From assembly GCF_905171765.1 (NCBI RefSeq), contig NC_053392.1:107760821-107824820 (forward strand): a DNA stretch of 64,000 bases, in the 5' to 3' direction. The stretch is from Bufo bufo. Taxonomy: Eukaryota > Chordata > Amphibia > Anura > Bufonidae. The notes below the pieces were generated by a model. The model ran no database searches. It was given only the letters and a program-made list of their open reading frames with translations, and was not told where the DNA came from. Within the stretch, counting starts at the first letter, position 1, and each line of letters starts with the position of its first letter. Shown here one piece after another: positions 44,502 to 55,028 of the stretch. Made by a program: the position numbers and the translations under genes.

Positions 44502-44826
44502 GGCCTCATGCACACGAACTTATATTCTTTCTGTGTTCATTCCGTTTTTTTCTGCTGAACGTATAGGAGGCCATTCATTTCAATGGGTCTGTAAAAAAAC
44601 GGAAGTTACTCCATGTGCATTCCGTTTCTGTATGTCCGTATTTCCATTCCGCAAAACAATAGAACATGTTTTATTATTGTCTGCATTACGGACAAGGATA
44701 GAGCTGTTCTATTAGGGGCCAGCTGTTCTGTTCCGCAAAATACGAAATGCACACGGACGTCATCCGTATTTTTTGCAGATCTGTTTTTGCAGACCGCAAA
44801 ATACAAATGGTCGCGTGCATGAGGCC
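44502..44826. mobile_element. 325-bp Harbinger-type MITE (GGCCTCATGCACACG)
   Basis: The ends ggcctcatgcacacga and cgcgtgcatgaggcc are inverted repeats flanked by tta (44,499-44,501 and 44,827-44,829). The interior has attccgtttctgtatgtccg and a ttcatttcaatgggtc motif. The family is present at least three times (also 33,885 and 45,691). Short frames inside are not genes. Confidence 0.88.
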
Positions 44827-44829
44827 TTA

Positions 44830-45687
44830 TAGCGTGGTCTGCCTCCATGGTAAGTATGCTACTACTATTAGGTACTATGGTTTCTGCCTACACTACAAAA
44901 GCATTGATAACTTAGTTCTGTGTGTTAGAGTGTTCATTTAGATTGTGGGGAGAAGGACTGGTGTAAGTGATGCAGCAGGAAATAAAGAAGAATCTAAATA
45001 TCCATTACATATCTATCTAAGTTTACTGAAGATGAATGAAGAATCAGCCTGTGTCCCAGCAGCATAACACATTTCAGTAATTGTATATCCATTAAATGGG
45101 GTCATTAACATGAAATACAAATTATGTTGCATCAATGTCTTTATTATATAACAATGCTTTAATTTAGCTTTTAATTATAATTTAAAAAAATGACTAAAAA
45201 TATCCAAAGATGGCAACTAATTTCTGGATGACACATCTTCACAGACCAAATACAATGTAACTGAAATTCATTAGGCTTCTATTTACATGAGAAAACTGCC
45301 TGAAGTCATCGTCTGCAGAAGGAGGTTTCTTGTTAGCATTAGTCTGCATACAACATGTTGCTTTTGAATGTTGTGCTCTCGCAATAAACTTCACAACTTC
45401 ACCACATGTCCATATGGCACCATAAGATGTGCAGATCATTGATTGAGGAGCACATTTAAAATTATTCACAAAGGAATCATAGTTATTGTAAATAATATTC
45501 TGTTCAGCTCAAACCATTATTGCTGAAAGATGGAGCCAATCCACTTGTATCATTGATAAATAACCAGTATAACTATAAAACAAACAAAAAAAAAAAAACG
45601 CATTGGGAAAGTGGCCACTGATTCACTCCTATGAATTGTAGGGCAAGGGGTCTCCGGCAGCTGTATGCCAACTAAGGGCTCTATCCC
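44830..45687. other. No recognisable gene or repeat
   Basis: AT-rich, with no conserved frame. The minus-strand frame at 45,239-45,469 (76 codons) shows no known motif. Confidence 0.5.
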
Positions 45688-45690
45688 TTA

Positions 45691-46120
45691 GGCCTCATGC
45701 ACACGACCGTTGTGTGCATCCGCGTCTGTTCCGTCATTTTTCACAGTTTAGCGGAGGTCCCATTCATTTCTATGGAGCTGTGAAAAAAAACTGATAGTCC
45801 TCCGTTTTTTCTCCGCGTCCGTGATCCGTGATTCCTGTCAGTCAAAAAAATATAACCTGTCCTATTCTTGTCAGTGGAAAATGGAGGACGGACCCATTCA
45901 AGTCAATGGGTCCGTCAAAAAAAAAACTTATGCACAACTGGTATGCCATCCGTGTCTGCGGCCGTGTTCGTTTTTTTCTACAAGACCTTGGTGCAATAAA
46001 ATTACACTTTTCATTAACCTTCCTTTTATTCCCCTGTCAGACAAAAAAAAAGGAAGACACAAGGAAACACAACTGAAGCAAAATCGGACACGGACCACTG
46101 AAGCCAAATCACTGACAGTG
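45691..46120. mobile_element. Harbinger-type MITE, right end lost
   Basis: The left end tta|ggcctcatgcacacgaccgt is followed by cacggac/ccgtgatccgtg repeats and a cattcaagtcaatgggtccg block as in the family. A ~100-bp foreign piece (45,975-46,075) and loss of the right terminus indicate decay. Confidence 0.65.
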
Positions 46121-46903
46121 AAAAAACACTAGTAATAGGAAAATGAGCGAGCACTCATACACTTGGCAACCAGATTGACATGTGCAGAAAATATTTATTA
46201 AATCCCCATAAAATACAAGCAATAAAATTTATAAGAACAATGTAGCAATAATATACAACATTACAGTCACATATATTGTGGTAGATATGATCGATACTAT
46301 ATTCAATAAAAATATATTCGATAAATTGAATGGTAGAAAGTTCAATGTTGAAATATTCGATAGAATATTCGATACCACTCAATAGTGTCGATAAATTCAA
46401 TAATATATATCACACCAAAAAACTTCAAGTATATGCTGTTATTTGGGAAAGAGGGGGTATTATCTTCTAGAGCTCTATCCCAATTTGGGAAACTGAATGT
46501 CACTGAAAATGTTGTAGGTGTATTCACTGGGAGCGCAATATGTTCATAAAGTGTCCACAGGAATCCTGATAATGTGAAAAGTCTCTTATAGCATATCCTT
46601 TTAAGCTCGATATGAGCTTTGGATTGAAGAAAACTTTAAATCGATGTTTGGCTTACCGTCTAGCGTCTGTTGTCTCCCTATTGCTTCAATGGAGCTTTAA
46701 ATATTTGCCGGCTTATTCAGTCGCTCCATACAGCAAGCTGGTTTAAATTTCGCGGGAGTTCCAAAGATCGCGGGAGTTGCCACTGTGTTCCGCAATTTCC
46801 TTTGATGCAGCTTTCGACGATAAGAACAGTTAATCCTTTACTGTAGAAATTTTCTTCTGTATGGCCATACAGGATTATTGGAGGCTTTTCAATGCAGGTA
46901 CAT

Positions 46904-46963
46904 CACTTGTTTCACCATACGCGTTACGGGTAGATTCACTCTCCCTTCCTCAGTGGTCAAGTG
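46904..46963 (-). ncRNA. Hammerhead ribozyme-like motif (type I) in the PLE-2 pLTR
   Basis: Read 5' to 3' on the minus strand, 60 nt. Stem I 5' strand is CACTTG + ACCA (46,963-46,954). The core box CTGAGGA (46,953-46,947) fits CUGANGA exactly. Stem II is GGG-AGA/TCT-a-CCC around a GTGAA loop. Next is GTAAC (46,927-46,923) where GAAAC is expected. A minimal GCG stem III is followed by cleavage triplet GTA (46,920-46,918). Stem I 3' strand is TGGT, bulge GAAA, CAAGTG (46,917-46,904). Stem I therefore pairs 4 + 6 bp with a one-sided bulge. Hammerheads with a minimal stem III are known from PLE pLTRs. The A-to-T change in the GAAA box and one unpaired A after the first box suggest reduced or lost activity. 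Confidence 0.7.
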
Positions 46964-47120
46964 TCTGCCTGCTCTGCCTCCATTTTTATCCATTCCTTTA
47001 ATTGCTTCCCAAATCTCGGACACCTGTTGTTCATGCTACTCCCAGTTGGCCAGGGAATCCTCCCACATAATCAGGGGATAATTCTATACAGCCTTGATTT
47101 TTTTATTATTTTTTTTTTCT

Positions 47121-47364
47121 TCTTGCAGTTACCATGCGTTTTTTATGCGTTTTTTTGGGGACACATGCGTTTTTTGGCCCAGGTGTCCCAATTGGTGTGA
47201 TATATCATTGTGTGAAATATAAACTTGATATCTGATTGCGAACACTTATAAAATGACTTTTTATAATAAAATATTATTAAACAAATTTTCAAGATTAAAA
47301 TATCAATATAAGAATGTAAAACAATAAATAATAAATGTGAGGAATCTTGAAAGTTTCATAGGAA
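47121..47364 (-). repeat. PLE-2 3' UTR segment, duplicate copy
   Basis: From ttcttgcagttaccatgcgt to tttcataggaatc. The second copy at 48,385-48,633 has the same order and orientation with a few substitutions (for example gttacc/gtttcc and ggtgtc/gatgtc). The duplication brackets 47,365-48,384. Confidence 0.88.
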
Positions 47365-47386
47365 TCATAGGAAAGTTTCATTGGAA

Positions 47387-47645
47387 TAGACACTAAAATT
47401 ATACCTATCACATGATAGTTGGGGGTCCTGTTACAGGTTTTGCATCAGGGTCAAATATTAAAATATGCTTAAGAATGCTGGAGGGGTCTATATCAAAATA
47501 ATGGATAAAATTACAATTATTTGGCATTATATCCCATTTTTCCCATTCTACACAGTATTGACCCAGCTCTTGTTACATGGCGTGCAATTTACATGTTTTT
47601 AACTTGTTTTTAAGTAAAGTAAAATTCTGCAATGTCCATTGGGCT
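47387..47645 (-). repeat. Right arm of the inverted duplication
   Basis: Reverse complement of 43,693-43,950, from gacactaaaattatacctat to ccattgggcta. It ends at a run of ~22 T (47,647-47,668) that abuts the CR1 fragment. Confidence 0.9.
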
Positions 47646-47668
47646 ACTTTTTTTTTTTTTTTTTTTTT

Positions 47669-48384
47669 CCATAGATGCCCGTGATGAGAACATATTCCTA
47701 CTACTTTACAAATCACTGGTCAGACCCCACATGGAGTACTGTGTACAGTTCTGGGCTCCTGTAAACAAGGCAGACATAGCAGAGCTGGAGAGGGTCCAGA
47801 GGAGGGCAACTAAAGTAATAACTGGAATGGGGCAACTACAGTACCCTGAAAGATTATCAAAATTAGGGTTATTCACGTTAGAAAAAAGACGACTGAGGGG
47901 AGATCTAATTACTATGTATAAATATATCAGGGGGCAGTACAGAGATCTATCCCATCATCTATTTATCCCCAGGACTGTGACTGTGACGAGGGGACATCCT
48001 CTGGGTTTGGAGGAAAGAAGGTTTCTACACAAACATAGAAAAGGGTTCTTTACGGTAAGAGCAGTGAGACTATGGAACTCTCTGCCTGAGGAGGTGGTGA
48101 TGGTGAGTACAATAAAGGAATTCAAGAGGGGCCTGGATGTATTTCTGGAGTGTAATAATATTACAGGCTATAGCTACTAGAGGGGTCGTTGATCCAGGGA
48201 GTTATTCTGATTGCCTGATTGGAGTCGGGAAGGAATTTTTTATTCCCCTAAAGTGAGGAAAATTGGCTTCTACCTCACAGGGTTTTTTTGCCTTCCTCTG
48301 GATCAACTTGTAGGATGACAGGCCGAACTGGATGGACAAATGTCTTTTTTCGGCCTTATGTACTATGTTACTATGTTACTATGT
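47669..48384 (+). pseudogene. CR1 ORF2 C-terminal fragment with 3' tail
   Basis: Opens with codons for DARDENIFLLLYKSLVRPHM, continues with EYCVQFWAPVNKADIAELER and VQRRATKVITGMGQLQYPER, and ends EFKRGLDVFLECNN with the stop at 48,178-48,180. The 3' UTR runs to tactatgttactatgtt at 48,384. The frame is uninterrupted for ~170 codons, more intact than the matching part of the CR1 at 2,826-3,300. The start in the poly-T tract is an artefact of 5' truncation. The RT active site is not included, so the fragment is inert. Confidence 0.88.
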
Positions 48385-48639
48385 TCTTGCAGTTTCCATG
48401 CGTTTTTTATGCGTTTTTTTGGGGACACTTGCGTTTTTTGGCCCAGATGTCCCAATGGGTGTGATATATCATTGTGTGAAATATAAACTTGATATCTGAT
48501 TGCTAACACTTATAAAATGACTTTTTATAATAAAATATTATTAAACAAATTTTCAAGATTAAAATATCAATATAAGAATGTAAAACAATAAATAATAAAT
48601 GTGAGGAATCTTGAAAGTTTCATAGGAATCCTAGAGTTT

Positions 48640-48975
48640 GATACAATTATTCGGATTTGATAGAAAAAGAAGGGTGGGTATCTCGGAGCCAAGGACATGT
48701 CGCAGCGCCGATAAACGGTCTAGCATGCGACGTGCCGTCGGCCACGAGACACCCAACCTACATAAATCCCAAAATTTCCAACTCCGAATTAAGGCCTTTC
48801 GGTTGTAGAGATCCAAATTCATAAATGCATCTGGATTCTATCCTAGACATTTGTCTGATAAAATCACCGCCTCTCCAGTGTTTCTCCACCTTCTCCAGTG
48901 CCGTAAACACCAGACTTGATGGATCCTGATTATGCATCTCTTTATAATGTTTAGATAGGGAATGTTTATCATAAC
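48640..48975 (-). pseudogene. PLE-2 C-terminal coding fragment
   Basis: From 48,975 back, the minus strand encodes YDKHSLSKHYKEMHNQDPSS, VFTALEKVEKHWRGGDFIRQ, MSRIESRCIYEFGSLQP and KGLN. These are the conserved end of PLE proteins after the GIY-YIG domain (His for the endonuclease fold, RGGD, the E...WI-like helix, P.GLN), matching EKRGGDLKRL and HPNGLN in PLE-1. The reading continues to the stop region near 48,640. Everything upstream is removed at the hAT-A2 border at 48,976. The frame itself has no stop within this part. Confidence 0.75.
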
Positions 48976-49312
48976 TAGGGATGAGCGAACCCGAACTGTA
49001 TAGTTCGTAAAAGTCCGGGTTCGGGTTCGGTGTTCGGCGCTTTCTTGGCGCTTTTTGAAAGGCTGCAAAGCAGCCAATCAACAAGCGTCATACTACTTGC
49101 CCCAAGAGGCCATCACAGCCATGCCTACTATTGGCATGGCTGTGATTGGCCAGTGCAGCATGTGACCCAGCCTCTAATTAAGCTGAAGTCACGTAGCGCC
49201 GCACGTCACTCTGCTCTGATCAGTGTAGGGATAGGATGCAGCTGCTGCTGTTAGGGCGAGATTAGGCAGGGATTTACTTACTGAAGTGATCGATATACAG
49301 CTGTGTATCATA

Positions 49313-50933
49313 CAGTCTTGTGAAAAAATTAGGACACCCTTTGAAAGCATGTGGTTTTTTGTAACATTTTTAATAAATGGTTATTTCATCTCCGTTTCAA
49401 CAATACAGAGAGATTAAAGTAATCCGACTAAACAAAGAAAACTGAAGAAAAGTCTTTTCAAGATCTTCTGTAAATGTCATTCTACAAAAATGCCTATTCT
49501 AACTGAGGAAAAAGATAGGACACCCTTGCCCCTAATAGCGAGTGTTACCTCCTTTGGCTGAAATAACTGCAGTGAGACGGTTCTTGTAGCCATCTACCAG
49601 TCTTCGACATCGGTCTGAGGAAATTTTACCCCACTCCTCAATGCAGAACTTTTTCAGCTGTGAGATGTTTGAGGGGTTTCTTGCACGTACAGCCCTTTTC
49701 AAGTCACCCCACAGTATCTCAATGGGATTCAAATCTGGACTTTGACTTGGCCATTCCAGGACTCTCCATTTCTTCTTTTTCAGCCAATCTTTGGTTGATT
49801 TACTAGTATGTTTTGGGTCATTGTCATGTTGCATGGTCCAGTTCCGCTTCAGCTTTAATTTTCTAACTGATGGTCTCACATGTTCTTCAAGCACCTTCTG
49901 ATACACAGTAGAATTCATCGTGGATTCTATGATGGTGAGCTGACCAGGTCCTGCTGCAGCAAAGCAGCCCCAAACCATGACACTTCCACCTCCATGCTTC
50001 ACAGTTGGTATGAGGTTCTTTTCTTGGAATGCTGTGTTTGGTTTACGCCAAACATGTCCTCTGCTGTTGTGTCCAAATAATTCAATTTTGGACTCATCTG
50101 TCCAAAGAACATTATTCCAGAAGTCCTGGTCTTTGTCAACTTTATCGCTGGCAAATGTCAGTCTGGCCTCGATGTTTCTCTTGGAAAGCAAAGGTTTCCT
50201 CCTTGCACACCTCCCATGCAAGTTAAACTTGTACAGTCTCTTTCTGATTGTAGAGGCATGTACTTCTACATCAACAGTAGCCAGAGCCTGCTGTAGTTCT
50301 CGAGATGACACTTTAGGGTTTTTGGATACCTCTTTTAGCATCTTGCGGTCTGCTCTTGGGGTGAACTTGCTGGGGCGACCAGTCCTGGGCATGTTGGCAG
50401 TTGTTTTGAAAGCCCTCCACTTGTAGACTATCTTCCGGACAGTGGAATGGCTGATTTCAAAATCTTTTGAGATCTTTTTAAATCCCTTCCCAGACTCATA
50501 GGCTGCTACAATCTTTTTTCTGAAGTCCTCTGACAGCTCTTTTGCTCTCACCATGGTGCTCACTCTCACTTCAACAGTCAGGAGCACACCAAACTAAATG
50601 TCTGAGGTTTAAATAGGGCAAGCCTCATTCAACATGCAGAGTAACGATCTACTAATTATGTGCACCTGGTGTGATATACCTGTGTGAGATCTGAGCCAAT
50701 TTAAGAGGGAATACATGTGAGGGTGTCCTATCTTTTTCCTCAGTTAGAATAGGCATTTTTGTAGAATGACATTTACAGAAGATCTTGAAAAGACTTTTCT
50801 TCAGTTTTCTTTGTTTAGTTGGATTACTTTAATCTCTCTGTATTGTTGAAACGGAGATGAAATAACCATTTATTAAAAATGTTACAAAAAACCACATGCT
50901 TTCAAAGGGTGTCCTAATTTTTTCACATGACTG
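49313..50933 (-). mobile_element. Complete Tc1/mariner-like element (Tc1-2), 1621 bp
   Basis: The ends cagtcttgtgaaaaaattag (49,313) and, on the other strand, cagtcatgtgaaaaaattag (from 50,933) lie within TA duplications (49,311-49,312 and 50,934-50,935). The terminal repeats are ~210 bp, including aaaagataggacaccct, and differ at only a few positions. It is a different Tc1 family from Tc1-1, as judged by ends and protein. It lies in the leader of hAT-A2 and does not disturb that element's ends. Confidence 0.95.
49532..50554 (-). CDS. Tc1-like transposase, intact, 340 aa
   Basis: The ATG at 50,554 (MVRAKELSEDFRKK) is preferred over an upstream GTG/CTG extension to 50,587, because it gives 340 codons and aligns with the start of the Tc1-1 protein. 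The N-terminal paired-like region has ESGKGFKKISKDFEISHSTV, a GRPSK linker and QQALATVDVEVHASTIRKRL. The catalytic residues are Asp (WTDESK), Asp (QHDNDPKHT) and Glu (NPIEILW), DD34E, with KHGGGSVMVWGCFA between them. No internal stops to the TAA at 49,532. The two transposases share the core ([11 protein letters not shown]) but differ through much of the DNA-binding half, so they would recognise different ends. Possibly functional; expression is not shown. Confidence 0.94.
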   Translation of the reverse strand: MVRAKELSEDFRKKIVAAYESGKGFKKISKDFEISHSTVRKIVYKWRAFKTTANMPRTGRPSKFTPRADRKMLKEVSKNPKVSSRELQQALATVDVEVHASTIRKRLYKFNLHGRCARRKPLLSKRNIEARLTFASDKVDKDQDFWNNVLWTDESKIELFGHNSRGHVWRKPNTAFQEKNLIPTVKHGGGSVMVWGCFAAAGPGQLTIIESTMNSTVYQKVLEEHVRPSVRKLKLKRNWTMQHDNDPKHTSKSTKDWLKKKKWRVLEWPSQSPDLNPIEILWGDLKRAVRARNPSNISQLKKFCIEEWGKISSDRCRRLVDGYKNRLTAVISAKGGNTRY

Positions 50934-50935
50934 TA

Positions 50936-51626
50936 CAACCTCTGCTATTCAATTGCTCACTGTTTTAAGGCTGCCCAGAGCGTTTTTCAGTCACTTTTTT
51001 GTGGGGTGATCGGCGGCCATTTTGTGTCTTGTGGTGCGCCAGCACAAGCTGCCACCAAGTCCATTTTTAACAATCAATAGTGTGTTGTTTTTTTTTGCTA
51101 TATCCTACATCAGGGGCTTGGCTGTGCTTGCTATTTTATTGAGGGGTAAAATACAATTGCCAAAATAGCAGTACCCTAAATCTGGTGTTTTAGCTGTGGC
51201 TAGCCAATTGTAATACTGTCTGCTGTCTGCCGAAGCACAGTTTTTGTTCTGGGTTGAATACAATTCCCAACTTAGCAATTCCCTAAATTAGTAGTTTCTG
51301 CTCTATCAGGCCAATGTTAAATCTATCCATAAAAGGGTATATTAGATTGAAGGTGCGGATAGGGTCATCCTCAATAACTTCACACGCTACCGTGCATTTC
51401 CAGGTCTAATTCTGTCCGTAAAAGGGATACCTGTCATCCAGCGCCTAAATACTAGGCCTACAATTTATATTCAGCTAAATCTGTCGTTACTGCTGTGCCT
51501 GTATTAGTGTAATACGGTACCTAAATAGATAGCCAGATAGTGTTAGGTGCCTGTAAAAAAAGGCCTGAATTTGAATTCAATACATTGGGCCAAATAATTT
51601 TTTTCTTATTGTGGTGAACGGTAACA
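50936..51626 (+). repeat. hAT-A2 leader with a single repeat unit
   Basis: Corresponds to the leader of hAT-A1 (reverse complement of 17,966-19,860) but contains one copy of the ~293-bp unit (about 51,230-51,500) instead of five. It ends in tggtgaacggtaacaatgcg, which contains the transposase ATG at 51,627. Confidence 0.88.
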
Positions 51627-54600
51627 ATGCGGAAAACATCTAGTAAGGGACGCGGACATGGACATGGTCGTGGTGGTGTTAGTGGACCCTCTGGTGCTGG
51701 GAGAGGACGTGGCCATTCTGCCACAGCCACATGTCCTAGTGTACCAACTACCTCAGGTCCCAGTAGCCACCAGAATTTACTGCAATATTTGGTGGGGCCC
51801 GATGCCGTTCTAAGGATGGTAAGGCCTAAGCAGGTACAGGCATTAGTCAATTGGGTGGCCGACAGTGGATCCAGCACGTTCACATTATCTCCCACCCAGT
51901 CTTCTGCAGAAAGCGCACAGATGGCGCATGAAACCCCCACCACCCCCATGCATATCAGGGAAACTGTCTGAGCCTCAAGTTATACAGCTGTCTCTTATGC
52001 TGTTTGAAGACTCTGCTGGCAGGGTTTCCCAAGGGCATCCACCTAGCCCTTCCCCAGGGGTGGAAGAGATAGAATGCACTAACGCACAACCACTTATGTT
52101 TCCTGATGAGGACATGGGAATACCACCTCAGGACGTCTCTGATGATGAGGAAACACAGGTGCCAACTGCTGCGTCTTTCTGCAGTGTGCAGACTGAACAG
52201 GAGGTCAGGGAGGAAGACTGGGTGGAAGACGATGCAGGGGACGATGAGGTCCTAGACCCCACATGGAATGAAGGTCGTGCCACTGACTTTCAGAATTCGG
52301 AGGAAGAGGCAGTGGTGAGACCGAGCCAACAGCGTAGCAAAAGAGGGAGCAGTGGGCAAAAGCAGAACACCCACCGCCAAGAGAGTCCGTCTGCTACTGG
52401 CCACCGCCATCTGGGACCGAGCACCCCAAAGGCAGCTTCAAGGAGTTCCCTGGCGTGGTAGTTCTTCAAACAATGTGCTGACGACAAGACCCGAGTGGTT
52501 TGCACGCTGTGCCATCAGAGCGTGAAGCGAGGCATTAACGTTCTGAACCTTAGCACAACCTGCATGACCAGGCACCTGCATGCAAAGCATGAACTGCAGT
52601 GGAGTAAACACCTTAAAAACAAGGAACTCACTCAGGCTCCCCCTGCTACCTCTTCTGCTGCTGCAGCCGCCTCGACCTCTTCCTCCGCCTCTGGAGGAAT
52701 GTTGGCACCTGCCGCCCAGCAAACAGAGGATGTACCACCAACACCACCACCTCCGTCACCAAGCATCTCAACCAAGTCACACGGCAGCGTTCAGCTCTCC
52801 ATCTCACAAACATTTGAGAGAAAGCGTAAATTCCCACCTAGCCACCCTCGATCCCTGGCCCTGAATGCCAGCATTTCTAAACTACTTGCCTATGAAATGC
52901 TGTCATTCAGGCTGGTGGACACAGACAGCTTCAAACAGCTCATGTCGCTTGCTGTCCCACAGTATGTTGTTCCCAGCCGCCACTACTTCTCCAAGAGAGC
53001 CGTGCCTTCCCTGCACAACCAAGTATCCGATAAAATCAAGTGTGCACTGCGGAACGCCATCTGTGGCAATGTTCACCTAACCACAGATACGTGGACCAGT
53101 AAGCTAGGCCAGGGACGCTATATCTCCCTAACTGCACACTGGGTAAATGTAGTGGCGGCTGGGCCCCAGGCGAAGAGCTGTTTGGCGCACGTCCTTCCGC
53201 CGCCAAGGATCGCAGGGCAACATTCTTTGCCTCCTGTAGCCTCCTCCTCCTACTCGGCTTCCTCCTCCTCTTCTTCCACCTGCTCATCCAGTCAGCCACA
53301 CACCTTCACCACCAACTTCAGCACAGCCCGGGGTAAACGTCAGCAGGCCATTCTGAAACTCATAAGTTTGGGGGACAGGCCCCACACCGCACAGGAGTTG
53401 TGGCGGGGTATAGAACAACAGACCGACGAGTGGTTGCTGCCGGTGAGCCTCAAGCCCGGCCTGGTGGTGTGCGATAATGGGCGAAATCTCGTCGCAGCTC
53501 TGGGACTAGCCGGTTTGACGCACATCCCTTGCCTGGCGCATGTGCTGAATTTGGTGGTGCAGAAGTTCATTCACAACTACCCCGACAGGTCAGAGCTGCT
53601 GCATAAAGTGCGGGCCGTCTGTGCGCGCTTCCGGCGTTCACATCCTGCCGCTGCTCGCCTGTCTGCGCTACAGCGTAACTTCGGCCTTCCCGCTCACCGC
53701 CTCATATGCGACGTGCCCACCAGGTGGAACTCCACCTTGCACATGCCGGACAGACTGTGAGAGCAGCAGGCCATAGTGGAGTTTCAGCTGCAGCACGCAC
53801 GAATCAGTCGCACTGCGGAACAGCACCACTTCACCACCAATGACTGGGCCTCCATGCGAGACCTGTGTGCCCTGTTGCGCTGTTTCGAGTACTCCACCAA
53901 CATGGCCAGTGGCGATGACGCCGTTATCAGCGTTACAATACCACTTCTATGTCTCCTTGAGAAAACACTTAGGGCGATGATGGAAGAGGAGGTGGCCCAG
54001 GAGGAAGAGGAGGAAGAGGAGGAAGAGGGGTCATTTTTAGCACTTTCAGGCCAGTCTCTTCGAAGTGACTCAGAGGGAGGTTTTTTGCAACAGCAGAGGC
54101 CAGGTACAAATGTGGCCAGCCAGGGCCCACTACTGGAGGACTAGGAGGACGAGGATGAGGAGGAGGTGGAGGAGGATGAGGATGAAGCATGTTCACAGCG
54201 GGGTGGCACCCAACGCAGCTCGGGCCCATCACTGGTGTGTGGCTGGGGGGAAACGCAGGACGATGACGATACGCCTCCCACAGAGGACAGCTTGTCCTTA
54301 CCTCTGGGCAGCCTGGCACACATGAGAGACTACATGCTGCAGTGCCTGCGCAACGACAGCAGAGTTGCCCACATTTTAACGTGTGCGGACTACTGGGTTG
54401 CCACCCTGCTGGATCCCCGGTACAAAGACAATGTGCCCACCTTACTTCCTGCATCAGAGCGTGATAGGAAGATGCGCGAGTACAAGCGCACGTTGGTAGA
54501 CGCGCTACTGAGAGCATTCCTAAATGTCACAGGGGAACAAGTGGAAGCCCAAGGCGAAGGCAGAGGAGGAGCAAGAGGTCGCCAACGCAGCTGTGTCACG

Positions 54601-55014
54601 GCCAGCTCCTCTGAGGGCAGGGTTAGCATGGCAGAGATGTGGAAAAGTTTTGTCACCACGCCACAGCTAAGTGCACCACCACCTGATACGGAACGTGTTA
54701 GCAGGAGGCAACATTTCACTAACATGGTGGAACAGTACCTGTGCACACCCCTCCACGTACTGACTGATGGTTCGGCCCCATTCAACTTCTGGGTCTCCAA
54801 ATTGTCCACGTGGCCAAAGCTAGCCTTTTATGCCTTGGAGGTGCTGGCCTGCCCGGCGGCCAACGTTTTGTCTGAACGTGTATTCAGCACGGCAGGGGGC
54901 GTCATTACAGACAAACGCAGCCGCCTGTTTACAGCCAATGTGGACAAGCTGACGTTCATAAAAATGAACCAGGCATGGATCCCACAGGACCTGTCCATCC
55001 CTTGTGCAGATTAG
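51627..55014 (+). pseudogene. hAT-A2 transposase, several stops
   Basis: The ATG at 51,627 is kept: MRKTSSKGRGHGHGRGG and SGAGRGRGHS (Arg/Gly-rich), then VRPKQVQALVNWVADSGSS. The frame changes near 51,940 and continues with KLSEPQVIQLSLMLFEDSAG and an acidic part. A TAG at 52,459 falls in the BED finger (SSLAW*). The finger continues VCTLCHQSVKRG...TTCMTRHLHAKH. The core has LTTDTWTSK and VCDNGRNLVAALG (Asp present, unlike hAT-A1), CLAHVLNLVVQKF and DVPTRWNSTLHM. A TGA lies at 53,758 and a TAG at 54,142 in the Glu-rich insert. The C-terminal domain 54,166-55,014 is intact (NFWVSKLSTWPKLAFYALEV, SERVFSTAGG, MNQAWIPQDL). One frameshift and three nonsense codons, but all domains remain. Confidence 0.9.
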
Positions 55015-55028
55015 ACATTTATAACTAC

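Larger units (their letters stand above)
46140..48975 (-). mobile_element. Second Penelope-like element (PLE-2), 3' part, rearranged
   Basis: Minus strand. The C-terminal coding sequence (48,975-48,640) is followed by a 3' UTR (48,633-48,385) and by a pLTR-like region (about 47,364-46,140). The pLTR ends with ttaataaatattttctgcac and gagtgctcg, parallel to the PLE-1 end (aataaagacgagg...gagtgctgg). The 3' UTR occurs twice as a direct duplication (47,121-47,364 and 48,385-48,633). Between the copies are an inverted duplicate of DNA from 43.7 kb and a CR1 fragment. The upstream coding part is cut off by hAT-A2 at 48,976 and is not found on its other side. Confidence 0.72.

Noticed and set aside
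50555..50587. Upstream extension of the Tc1-2 transposase (351 codons)
   Set aside because: The extension has no ATG; the ATG at 50,554 gives the family-standard 340 residues.
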